Source: JBGPNN01 sp041487495 (lineage in GTDB: Bacteria; Sysuimicrobiota; Sysuimicrobiia; Sysuimicrobiales; Humicultoraceae). Taken from it: 10,926 nt of DNA. Location of the stretch: positions 1 to 10,926 of the forward strand of contig JBGPNN010000107.1 of NCBI GenBank assembly GCA_041487495.1, written 5' to 3'. A program made the position numbers and the translations under genes. Positions within the stretch are counted from its first letter, which is position 1, and every line of letters begins with the position of its first letter. This document shows, in pieces, positions 5,640 to 10,926 of this stretch. The notes beneath the pieces are model-generated. The model saw only the letters and a program-made list of their open reading frames with translations, did not search any database and was not told the origin of the DNA.

Positions 5640-7550
5640 CTAGTCGAGACCCGCGAACACCACGCGCCGGACCTCGTCCAGGCTGGTGGTGCCGTCCAGG
5701 ATCTTGCCGATCGCGGCGTCGCGCATCGCCTGCATACCCGCCCGCTGGGCCCGGTCGCGGATGGCGCCGGCGGACCGGCGCTGCAGGATCATCTCGCGGA
5801 TCTCATCGGTGATGCGCATAATCTCGAAGATACCCGTGCGACCCCGGAAGCCGATGTGGTTGCAGTCCGCGCAACCCTCGGGGACGTGCAGCGTTACCCG
5901 TTCCGTCGGGGCCAGGCCCATCTCGATGAGTTCTTCCGGTTGGGCCGGAACGGGGCGCTTGCAGGCCGGGCAGAGGGTGCGCATCAAGCGCTGCCCGACG
6001 GCGGCCAGCAGGGTCGAGGTGATCAGGAATGGGTCAACGCCCATGTCGATCAACCGGACGACCGCGCCCGCGGCGTCATTGGTGTGCAAGGTGCTGAGGA
6101 GCAGGTGGCCGGTGAGCGCGGCCTGGATGGCGATCTGGGCCGTCTCAGTGTCCCGGACTTCACCAACCATGATGACATCCGGGTCGTGCCGGGTGATCGA
6201 GCGCAGACCGGTGGCGAACGTGACCGCCATCTTGGAACGGACGGCAATCTGTGTGATCCCGGGGAGGTAATATTCTACCGGGTCTTCCACGGTCATGATG
6301 TTCCGCGAGCGCTCGTTGATCCGGCTCACGCATGCATAGAGTGTCGTGGTCTTGCCGCACCCGGTCGGCCCGGTGGCCAGGATCATCCCATAGGGTTTGA
6401 CGAGCAGTTGACCAAGGACGATTTCTTGCTCAGGCAGCAGCCCCAGACGCTCCAGACCCAGCAGCACGCGGCTCTTGTCGAGGACGCGGATCGCGACGCG
6501 CTCACCGAAGCTGGCCCCGACGCTGGCGATCCGCAGGTCGTGCTCTTTTCCGCTGAGTTCATACAGCAACCGGCCATCCTGGGGCCGCACCCGCTCCGCG
6601 ATATCGAGGCCGGCCAGCGCTTTGAGGCGAGACGTCACCGCCGCGCCCACACCTCGGGGCATACGCGTGCGCTCGTGGAGAAGACCGTCGACACGGTACC
6701 GGACGACAGTCGCGTCATGCTGCGGCTCGATGTGGATGTCGGTCGCGCCCTCGCGCACGGCGCCCTGCACAAGCGAGTCGACCAGCCGCACCACCGGCGG
6801 GTCATGGGGCGATTCGCTGGCCGAGAACGCGCCGATATCGGGCTCGATGACATCAACGGCGCCAAGGGCCTCGAGGGTCGCGCCGGAGGTCTCGGCGACG
6901 TCGAAGTGGGTGGCCAGCACCCATGTGAAGTCTTGTTCGGTCGTGAAGAACGGGCGTACCCGCGCGTGCAGCAGCGCCGCGACGTGGTCGATGGCGACCA
7001 CATCCGTCGGATCGACCATGCCCACGTGCACCTCACGGCCCATGCGAGCGAACGGCACGACTCTGTGCTCGGTGATGACCGACGCCGGGATGCTGCGTAA
7101 CAGTTCGTCGTCGAGCGGATATGTGGCGAGGTTGACGTACGGCGTGCCCCGTTGTGTTTGCAGCGCTTCGCCCAGCGCCTGTTTGGTAATGAAGCCACGG
7201 CTGATCAGGATCTGCCCGAGGCGATCGCCGGTCTTGGCCTGCTCGGCGAGGGCTTCCCCGAGCTGTGCCGGCGTGATCAGCTCGCTCTCGACGAGTAGAT
7301 CGCCAAGCCGCCGCTGTCTGACGCTCGGGAGGTACTGTGCCGAGCCGCTCTCATTGAGCCGCCGGACAGCCGCACCGGCGCCAACCAGGTCCTCCAACGC
7401 TGCCTGCACGCCGTCGAGGGGGAGATCCAACCGCTCGGCCAGCGTGGCCGCCGCCAGGGGTTCGCGCTGGCGAACCTGCAGATACGCCTGTACCCGCCGC
7501 CGCGTCTGACCGGCGGGACTATCGACGAGGGGCGGGCGGGCACCAGCCAT
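5640..7550 (-). CDS. pilB: PilB/GspE-type pilus assembly ATPase with N-terminal winged-helix-like and MshEN regions
   Basis: 636 residues. This is the hexameric cytoplasmic ATPase that drives filament extension. Residues about 14-68 (RRRVQAYLQVRQREPLAAATLAERL..VQAALEDLVGAGAAVRRL) look like a winged-helix domain. Residues about 80-133 contain two RLG-x2-LV/LI repeats (from R81 and R110), the pattern of an MshEN domain, which binds c-di-GMP in some relatives. The second repeat keeps the Gly (G119) and the first has Glu (E90) there. The catalytic part has DIHIEP (271-276), Walker A GPTGCGKT (394-401), an Asp box VEDPVE (421-426), Walker B DPDVIMVGEVRD (456-467) and a His box STLHTND (486-492). 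A zinc tetracysteine is complete: C527, C530, C560 and C563. The tetracysteine and N-terminal modules favour PilB over a PilT retraction ATPase. ATG 7550 lies 4 bases after the HTH gene stop and has no clear Shine-Dalgarno, so coupled translation is likely. Confidence 0.96.
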   Translation of the reverse strand: MAGARPPLVDSPAGQTRRRVQAYLQVRQREPLAAATLAERLDLPLDGVQAALEDLVGAGAAVRRLNESGSAQYLPSVRQRRLGDLLVESELITPAQLGEALAEQAKTGDRLGQILISRGFITKQALGEALQTQRGTPYVNLATYPLDDELLRSIPASVITEHRVVPFARMGREVHVGMVDPTDVVAIDHVAALLHARVRPFFTTEQDFTWVLATHFDVAETSGATLEALGAVDVIEPDIGAFSASESPHDPPVVRLVDSLVQGAVREGATDIHIEPQHDATVVRYRVDGLLHERTRMPRGVGAAVTSRLKALAGLDIAERVRPQDGRLLYELSGKEHDLRIASVGASFGERVAIRVLDKSRVLLGLERLGLLPEQEIVLGQLLVKPYGMILATGPTGCGKTTTLYACVSRINERSRNIMTVEDPVEYYLPGITQIAVRSKMAVTFATGLRSITRHDPDVIMVGEVRDTETAQIAIQAALTGHLLLSTLHTNDAAGAVVRLIDMGVDPFLITSTLLAAVGQRLMRTLCPACKRPVPAQPEELIEMGLAPTERVTLHVPEGCADCNHIGFRGRTGIFEIMRITDEIREMILQRRSAGAIRDRAQRAGMQAMRDAAIGKILDGTTSLDEVRRVVFAGLD

Positions 7551-7554
7551 GGGT

Positions 7555-7791
7555 CTAGACGTTGGAGCGACGCCTGCTGGGACCCGCGCGTGTCGACGGG
7601 CGGTGCGCGTGGCTCCCGGCGCCGTTAGAGAGGAGCCACCGGTCGACGTGATCCTTCCGGAACCGCCAAACTCTTCCTACCCTGATCGCGGGAAGCCGGC
7701 CGCGCTGGACCATACGGTAGATGGTGATGGTGTGGACGCGGAGATAGCGCGCCACGTCCCGGACCGTCATCATCGTCGCAAACCGCTCCAC
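7555..7791 (-). CDS. Excisionase-family (MerR-type) helix-turn-helix DNA-binding protein
   Basis: 78 residues. The core MTVRDVARYLRVHTITIYRMVQRGRLPAIRVGRVWRFRKDHVDRWL is a nearly consensus HTH_17/excisionase-type winged HTH: a recognition-helix region TIYRMVQRG, a wing with AIRVGRVWRF, and the closing (I/V)DRWL. A basic, probably disordered tail follows (HAHRPSTRAGPSRRRSNV). The start is GTG 7791 with GGAGG 6 bases upstream (7802-7798). The internal ATGs at 7773 and 7770 lack a well-spaced site. It is the first gene of the pilus operon, 4 bases from pilB. No integrase or attachment site is nearby, so the excisionase name reflects the fold only. I infer a role as a local transcription regulator of the pilus genes or their neighbours; nothing here proves its target. 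Confidence 0.85.
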   Translation of the reverse strand: MERFATMMTVRDVARYLRVHTITIYRMVQRGRLPAIRVGRVWRFRKDHVDRWLLSNGAGSHAHRPSTRAGPSRRRSNV

Positions 7792-7915
7792 GGGCAGCCT
7801 CCAGCGTCACGATCTGGTACGCACGAGGGGTTTTGCCCGCGATTGCGCCGGTGTAGACCTAGGTTAGCGGACGTGAGCGCTCTTTAGCAGCAGTACGCAC
7901 ACATGGGGGAACCGG
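7792..7915. other. Intergenic region upstream of the pilus operon
   Basis: This 124-base gap separates the lipid kinase stop from the HTH/pilB operon on the same strand. It is the natural place for a pilus-operon promoter read on the minus strand, but I see no convincing -35/-10 pair. Two short palindromes are present: ACCTAGGT (7857-7864) and GAGCGCTC (7875-7882). Either could be an operator for the small HTH protein, or chance. No hairpin followed by a T-run is visible, so read-through from the kinase gene is possible. Confidence 0.4.
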
Positions 7916-8791
7916 CTAGGCGGGCGGAGCGAGCACCGAGAGCGCGGCCGGCCGCACTGTATACGTGGCCGGGAGGTGGCCGATGGACTCACCATCCGCC
8001 TGGATCGCCAGTGGTCTCGACCCGGTGATCTGAATCGTCCGGGCCTGCGCCTGGCGGATCTTCGGGTGTCCCAGGTGTCTCCCCGAGAACACCTTGGGAA
8101 GCACCAACAGGGTCTCGAACTTCGTGAGCGGCCCGGCGATCACCACGTCGAAGACGCCGTCATCGGGCCGCGCAGAGGGGACCAGCCACATGCCCCCGGC
8201 ATTCCAGGCCGTGTTGCCTACCGCGATCAGGAACAGACGTTCCCGTTGCGGCGTGCCGTCGAGCACGATCTCCACATCCACCGGGCTGTAGGTCACCAGA
8301 TTCTTCAGGATGCCGAGGACGTACATGAGCGTACCCCCGAACACCTTCGGCCAGGCGTTGACCTGCTGGGCCACTTCGCCATCGAACCCGACCCCCGAGA
8401 TCGTCAGAAAACATCGCCCGTTCACCTCACCGACATCAATCCGCCGAGGCCGAGCCGTGATCAGCGCGCGGGCCGCTGCCACCGGGTCTCTCGGCAGCCC
8501 CAGCGCGCGCGCGAAGTCACTGCCCGTGCCAAATGGGACCACACCCAGGACCGCCGGGCTTCCACTCTTGATGAGGCCATTCGCCACCTCATGCACCGTC
8601 CCGTCGCCCCCAACGGCGATGACAACGTCGGCCGACGCGGCGGCCGCCAGTTCCATGGCGTGACCGCGCCGTTCGGTGCGGGCCTCGGTGAGTTCCCATC
8701 CGGCCTGTTCAAAGATCGGCCGGATGCGAGGCCAGGTTCGACCTCCTCGGCCCCAGCCTGCCGCTGGATTCACGATGGCGTGTGCGCGCAC
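7916..8791 (-). CDS. YegS/DagK-type diacylglycerol (lipid) kinase
   Basis: 291 residues from GTG 8791, a normal length for soluble bacterial lipid kinases that phosphorylate diacylglycerol or a related lipid alcohol with ATP. Visible motifs: IVNPAAG near the N-terminus (6-12), the nucleotide-binding GGDGTVHEVANGL (61-73), PFGTGSDFAR (86-95; the family consensus usually has Asn where this has Ser91), GVGFDGEV in the central sheet, VPSARPDDGVFDVV with the conserved acidic DDG, and near the C-terminus IQADGE (263-268). The frame stays open upstream to 8902. I start at GTG 8791 because GAGGAG lies just upstream (4-base spacer after AGGAG) and because family members begin a few residues before the I-x-NP-x-(A/S)G motif. 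It could feed phosphatidic acid metabolism, like the plsC product, but the substrate is not readable. Confidence 0.92.
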   Translation of the reverse strand: MRAHAIVNPAAGWGRGGRTWPRIRPIFEQAGWELTEARTERRGHAMELAAAASADVVIAVGGDGTVHEVANGLIKSGSPAVLGVVPFGTGSDFARALGLPRDPVAAARALITARPRRIDVGEVNGRCFLTISGVGFDGEVAQQVNAWPKVFGGTLMYVLGILKNLVTYSPVDVEIVLDGTPQRERLFLIAVGNTAWNAGGMWLVPSARPDDGVFDVVIAGPLTKFETLLVLPKVFSGRHLGHPKIRQAQARTIQITGSRPLAIQADGESIGHLPATYTVRPAALSVLAPPA

Positions 8792-8836
8792 AGTTCTCCT
8801 CGGGTGACGGGGACAACTACGGGAAGCGCGGCAAGA

Positions 8837-8858
8837 CTCCTGCCACGACTGGCAGGAG
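8837..8858. repeat. Perfect 9-bp inverted repeat in the divergent promoter gap
   Basis: CTCCTGCCA (8837-8845) and TGGCAGGAG (8850-8858) are exact reverse complements around the 4-base centre CGAC. The repeat sits in the 98-base gap between the lipid kinase start (8791, minus strand) and the hypothetical gene (8890, plus strand). No T-run follows on either strand, so a terminator is unlikely. It may be an operator shared by the two divergent promoters, or a 5' leader hairpin. I see no certain promoter boxes beside it. Confidence 0.55.
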
Positions 8859-8889
8859 ATGTCGCGCGTGGGAGCGGAGTCTCCGTGTG

Positions 8890-9252
8890 ATGGACGCGAC
8901 AACGTTGCTGCCGTTGGTGATCGAGGTGCTCGCGCCGAGCGTCGTCGGCGCCGGCGTGACGCGTCTGATGGCGCAGGAGGCGGCCTCCCGTAGCCCCCGG
9001 CCCGGCGATCCCGGCGGCGAGCAAGCCTTTCGTCTGTGGAAATGTCTGGATCGCCTGCGAGAAATGTACGGTGAGCGGATCGTCGTCCACCTCATCGAGC
9101 CTCTGTCCTTCGCCTGGATGATCCGCGTCCTGCGTTTCCGGCCGAAGGAATACCCCGCATTCGTCGTCGGCCGCAGCGTGATCTCCGGTCTGGACGAGGA
9201 CGCCGTCGCGCGTTCGATCTCCACGCTGCTGCACGCCGTCGCGGCCGGGTAA
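8890..9252 (+). CDS. Hypothetical protein, possible thioredoxin-like fold without CxxC
   Basis: 120 residues; I do not recognise a named family with certainty. Layout: a hydrophobic strand LLPLVIEVLAPSVVGAGVTRL at the N-terminus, a low-complexity basic/Pro/Gly stretch (31-44), a helix FRLWKCLDRLREMYG, a strand ERIVVHLIEPLSF, then RPKEYPAFVVGRSVISGLDEDAVARSISTLL. The P-A-F-V-V-G-x-x-V-I-x-G-(L)-D pattern is how thioredoxin-like proteins place their cis-proline strand and last beta-hairpin/helix. The position where CxxC would sit reads APSVVGAG, so redox activity is not expected. The only cysteine is C52. GGAGCGGAG (8871-8879) precedes both GTG 8887 (7-base spacer) and ATG 8890. I chose ATG; GTG would add one residue. 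It lies 72 bases before the solute-binding protein gene and probably shares its transcript. No signal peptide is seen, so it is likely cytoplasmic. Confidence 0.75.
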   Translation: MDATTLLPLVIEVLAPSVVGAGVTRLMAQEAASRSPRPGDPGGEQAFRLWKCLDRLREMYGERIVVHLIEPLSFAWMIRVLRFRPKEYPAFVVGRSVISGLDEDAVARSISTLLHAVAAG

Positions 9253-9267
9253 GACCAGGGCAGGGAG

Positions 9268-9305
9268 GCGCACGCGCCGGGGCGAACCCCCCCGGCAGGC
9301 TGCGC
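9268..9305 (+). other. Potential nested stem-loop in the solute-binding protein leader
   Basis: GCCGGGG (9276-9282) pairs exactly with CCCCGGC (9290-9296) around a 7-base loop. Outside it, GCGCA (9268-9272) pairs with TGCGC (9301-9305). The structure ends 5 bases before the GGAGG ribosome-binding site (9311-9315) of the next gene, so it could influence its translation. There is no T-run, so it is not a classical terminator. It matches no riboswitch class that I can name, and in GC-rich DNA short stems like this occur by chance. Confidence 0.3.
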
Positions 9306-9324
9306 ACACAGGAGGGACGCGCGT

Positions 9325-10461
9325 ATGCAGCGCCTCGCGTGGATCGTGCTCGTGGTCCTTGTGGCCTCTCTGGTCATCCTGCCCGCCGCCCGTGGGCAGG
9401 CGCAGACAGCCATCGAAGATCGTCTGGTCATCATCACCCCGGTGGCCCGCTCCGTCGCCGACCCGTCGGTCGCGGCCTTCGCGGATTATGCGCGTCGGCA
9501 GTTCAACATCACCGTCCGTGTGAGCGTGGTGTCGGCCGGCACGCCCGTGGCGTACGGCCGGATCCGGGAGTGGGCCGGTCGGCCCGAGGCCGACGTGTTC
9601 TGGGGCGGCGAGCCGGCCCTCTTCGATGACCTGGCCGAGCGCAAGCTGCTGGCCACGCTGGAGTTGCCCGATGCCGTCATGCGCGAGATCCCGGCGTCGA
9701 TCGGCACCCCAAAGCCCGTGTTTTTGAAGGATCCCAAAGGGTATTGGATCGGATGTTGCCTGACACCGTACGGCATCGTCTGGCACCCGCGGTTGCTCAA
9801 GCGCATCGGCATGGAGGCCATCCGCGACTGGGACGACCTGCTCGACTGCCGGCTGAAAGGACAGGTGGCGCAGACGACACCTGATCGGTCGAGTTCCAAC
9901 CATGCGTCCGTCGAGGTCATTCTGCAGATGCACGGCGCCCAGAGGGGTTGGGAGTGGCTGCAGCGGTTGGGCGCCAACACAGGAATCTTTGTCGCCCGCA
10001 GCCGCGATGTCCCGACGGTCGTCGCCAAGGGCGAATTCACGGCGGGGTTCGCGGTACCGGCCTACATGGCGTTCGAGGACCTCCTGGACGGGCACGACCT
10101 GAAGTACGTCACTCCGACCGCGGGGTTCGTGACGCCGGAACCGCTTGGTGTCATCGCCGGGACGCGCAACCCGCGCGCCGCGCGGGCATTCATCCAGTTC
10201 ATCTTGAGCGATGAGGGACAACGCGTGGTGATGGCGCGCGGCGAGTACGGCATCACACCGAAGCACAAGATGGAAGGACCGGCGGGATCGCCGTTGGCGC
10301 GGATGGCGGAGTTCACCGGTGTGCGGTCGTTCTTCGAGAAACCGGTGCGGAACATCTATGACGACGACGTTGCCCAGGGCCGGTACCCGTTGGTCAACGA
10401 TACGTTCCGCAAACTTATCCTGGAGCGGCACGACCAGCTGAAGCGGCTCCACTGTCAGTAG
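9325..10461 (+). CDS. Extracellular solute-binding protein of an ABC importer (Fe(III)/thiamine-type family)
   Basis: 378 residues. A clear signal peptide: MQR, the hydrophobic core LAWIVLVVLVASLVILP, and a likely cut near ARGQA (about residue 26). There is no lipobox Cys, so the mature protein is probably free or anchored otherwise. The mature part follows the SBP_bac_6/FbpA-like type II periplasmic-binding pattern: LVIITPVA, RVSVVSAGTP, ADVFWGGEPALFDDLAERKLL (89-109), KGYWIGCCLTPYGIVWHPRLL (hinge region with adjacent C144 and C145), RDWDDLLDCRLKGQVAQTTP, GEFTAGFAVPAYMAFEDLL, EPLGVIAGTRNPRAARAFIQFILSDEGQRV and GEYGITPKHKM. The adjacent Tyr-Tyr pair that binds ferric iron in FbpA is not visible at AVPAYMAFED, where there is one Tyr, so iron as ligand is uncertain. 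ATG 9325 follows GGAGG by 9 bases. The ABC ATPase gene starts 16 bases after its stop, so one transport operon is likely. Confidence 0.9.
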   Translation: MQRLAWIVLVVLVASLVILPAARGQAQTAIEDRLVIITPVARSVADPSVAAFADYARRQFNITVRVSVVSAGTPVAYGRIREWAGRPEADVFWGGEPALFDDLAERKLLATLELPDAVMREIPASIGTPKPVFLKDPKGYWIGCCLTPYGIVWHPRLLKRIGMEAIRDWDDLLDCRLKGQVAQTTPDRSSSNHASVEVILQMHGAQRGWEWLQRLGANTGIFVARSRDVPTVVAKGEFTAGFAVPAYMAFEDLLDGHDLKYVTPTAGFVTPEPLGVIAGTRNPRAARAFIQFILSDEGQRVVMARGEYGITPKHKMEGPAGSPLARMAEFTGVRSFFEKPVRNIYDDDVAQGRYPLVNDTFRKLILERHDQLKRLHCQ

Positions 10462-10477
10462 CGCCGGCCGGCTGCGG

Positions 10478-10926
10478 ATGCAGGTCCGCCTGACGAGCGT
10501 CGTCAAGCGGTTCAAGAGCGTCCGGGCGCTGGACGGCGTGTCGGCCCACATCGCCGAGGGCGAGTTCTTTACGCTGCTCGGTCCGTCCGGTTGCGGAAAG
10601 ACCACGACCCTGCGTGTCATCGCCGGGTTCTACGACCCCGATGAGGGAACCGTACATTTCGATGAGCGGCCTATGACCGGGGTCCCGCCGGCCGAGCGTG
10701 GGATCGGGATCGTGTTTCAGAACTACGCGCTCTGGCCCCACATGACCGTCTCCGAAAACGTGACGTATGGCCTGCGCATCCAGAAAGTGCCTGCCGATGA
10801 GGCCCGCCGGCGAGCGGACGCGGCATTGCGCCAGGTCGGCCTGGAGGGATTGGAAGGGCGGACACCCGGACAACTCAGCGGCGGGCAGCAACAGCGTGTG
10901 GCCGTCGCCCGCGCCCTGGTCCTGAA
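10478..10926 (+). CDS. ABC transporter ATP-binding protein, N-terminal part (3' end off window)
   Basis: The first 149 residues of a FbpC/PotA/UgpC-type importer ATPase of about 350 residues; the frame runs open to the last base. It powers import through a membrane permease. It shows an N-terminal VVKRFKSVRALDGVSAHI, Walker A GPSGCGKTT (35-43), a Q-loop at Q81 within GIVFQNYALWPHMTVSENV (76-95; the ALWPHMTV form is common in ferric-iron-type ATPases), and the ABC signature LSGGQQQRVAVARAL (133-147). Walker B, the H-loop and any C-terminal TOBE regulatory domain fall beyond the edge. ATG 10478 is the first in-frame start after the solute-binding protein stop. The sequence just upstream (GGCTGCGG) is a poor Shine-Dalgarno, so coupling to the previous gene may matter. 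No permease gene is inside the window; one is expected downstream. Confidence 0.95.
   Translation, partial: MQVRLTSVVKRFKSVRALDGVSAHIAEGEFFTLLGPSGCGKTTTLRVIAGFYDPDEGTVHFDERPMTGVPPAERGIGIVFQNYALWPHMTVSENVTYGLRIQKVPADEARRRADAALRQVGLEGLEGRTPGQLSGGQQQRVAVARALVL

Noticed and set aside
4410..7100. An 896-codon open frame on the plus strand, antisense to pilC and pilB
   Set aside because: It lies over two genes with complete catalytic motifs on the other strand. Its translation is rich in H, R, Q, G and D with no recognisable domain, as expected for an antisense frame in GC-rich DNA.
7555..7791. Reading the excisionase-type protein as evidence of a phage or integrative element
   Set aside because: No integrase, attachment-site repeat, tRNA or other mobile gene is nearby, and the gene is tightly linked to pilB. 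The fold is widely used by ordinary regulators.
7857..7882. Two short palindromes (ACCTAGGT and GAGCGCTC) as firm operator sites
   Set aside because: Eight-base palindromes are too short to separate from chance in this composition; they are mentioned only as candidates in the intergenic entry.
7549..7887. Plus-strand open frame of 112 codons over the HTH gene and the intergenic gap
   Set aside because: The minus-strand HTH protein matches its family almost by consensus and has a well-placed Shine-Dalgarno. The plus-strand product has no recognisable pattern.
8837..8858. Inverted repeat as a rho-independent terminator
   Set aside because: No T-run follows on either strand, and it lies between gene starts, not gene ends.
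8770..10620. A 616-codon open frame on the minus strand across the hypothetical, solute-binding and ATPase genes
   Set aside because: It is antisense to a protein with a signal peptide and family motifs and to an ATPase with Walker A, and its composition is typical of a shadow frame.
10415..10891. Minus-strand open frame of 158 codons at the right edge
   Set aside because: It is antisense to the ABC ATPase, whose Walker A, Q-loop and signature motifs are intact.

Overview
The window is visibly GC-rich, densely coded bacterial DNA with ordinary chromosomal content. It holds 14 protein-coding genes, two of them cut by the window edges. I see no rRNA, tRNA, CRISPR array, IS element or phage gene. 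The cmk-plsC pair at the left edge is an arrangement common in Firmicutes and related (Terrabacteria-type) lineages. Together with the GC content and the many GTG/TTG starts it suggests an uncultured, GC-rich member of that broad group. The sequence alone does not fix the phylum.

Layout. (1) 1-1120, + strand: the 3' part of cytidylate kinase (cmk), overlapped by a PlsC-type lysophosphatidate acyltransferase. (2) 1080-7791, - strand: a compact type IV pilus / type II secretion-like operon. In transcription order it reads: small excisionase-type HTH protein, PilB/GspE assembly ATPase, PilC/GspF platform protein, GspG/PilA-like pilin, GspH-, GspI-, GspJ- and GspK-like minor pseudopilins. This is the classic E-F-G-H-I-J-K order, with starts and stops overlapping or tightly spaced. 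(3) 7916-8791, - strand: a YegS/DagK-type lipid kinase upstream of the pilus operon on the same strand. (4) 8890-10926, + strand, divergent from the kinase: a small hypothetical protein with a thioredoxin-like pattern but no CxxC, a secreted Fe(III)-type solute-binding protein, and the start of an ABC-transporter ATPase. The permease presumably lies beyond the right edge.

How the genes work together. PilB (with a possible c-di-GMP-responsive MshEN region and an N-terminal winged-helix-like segment) and PilC would polymerise the GspG-like pilin. The H/I/J/K proteins would form the priming tip complex. The most unusual gene is the GspJ/PilW-like minor pseudopilin at 1618-3138. Its pilin head appears to be split by an insertion of about 310 residues that reads as a DUF2341 module followed by a ConA/LamG-like beta-sandwich. 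This would make it a modular pilin displaying a binding domain at the filament tip. The right-hand block looks like an ABC importer of the ferric-iron/thiamine/small-anion class.

Smaller signals: a perfect 9-bp inverted repeat in the divergent promoter gap (8837-8858), a potential nested stem-loop in the leader of the solute-binding-protein gene, a TTG start with a near-ideal Shine-Dalgarno sequence inside the preceding gene, and a 41-bp tail-to-tail overlap between plsC and the gspK-like gene.
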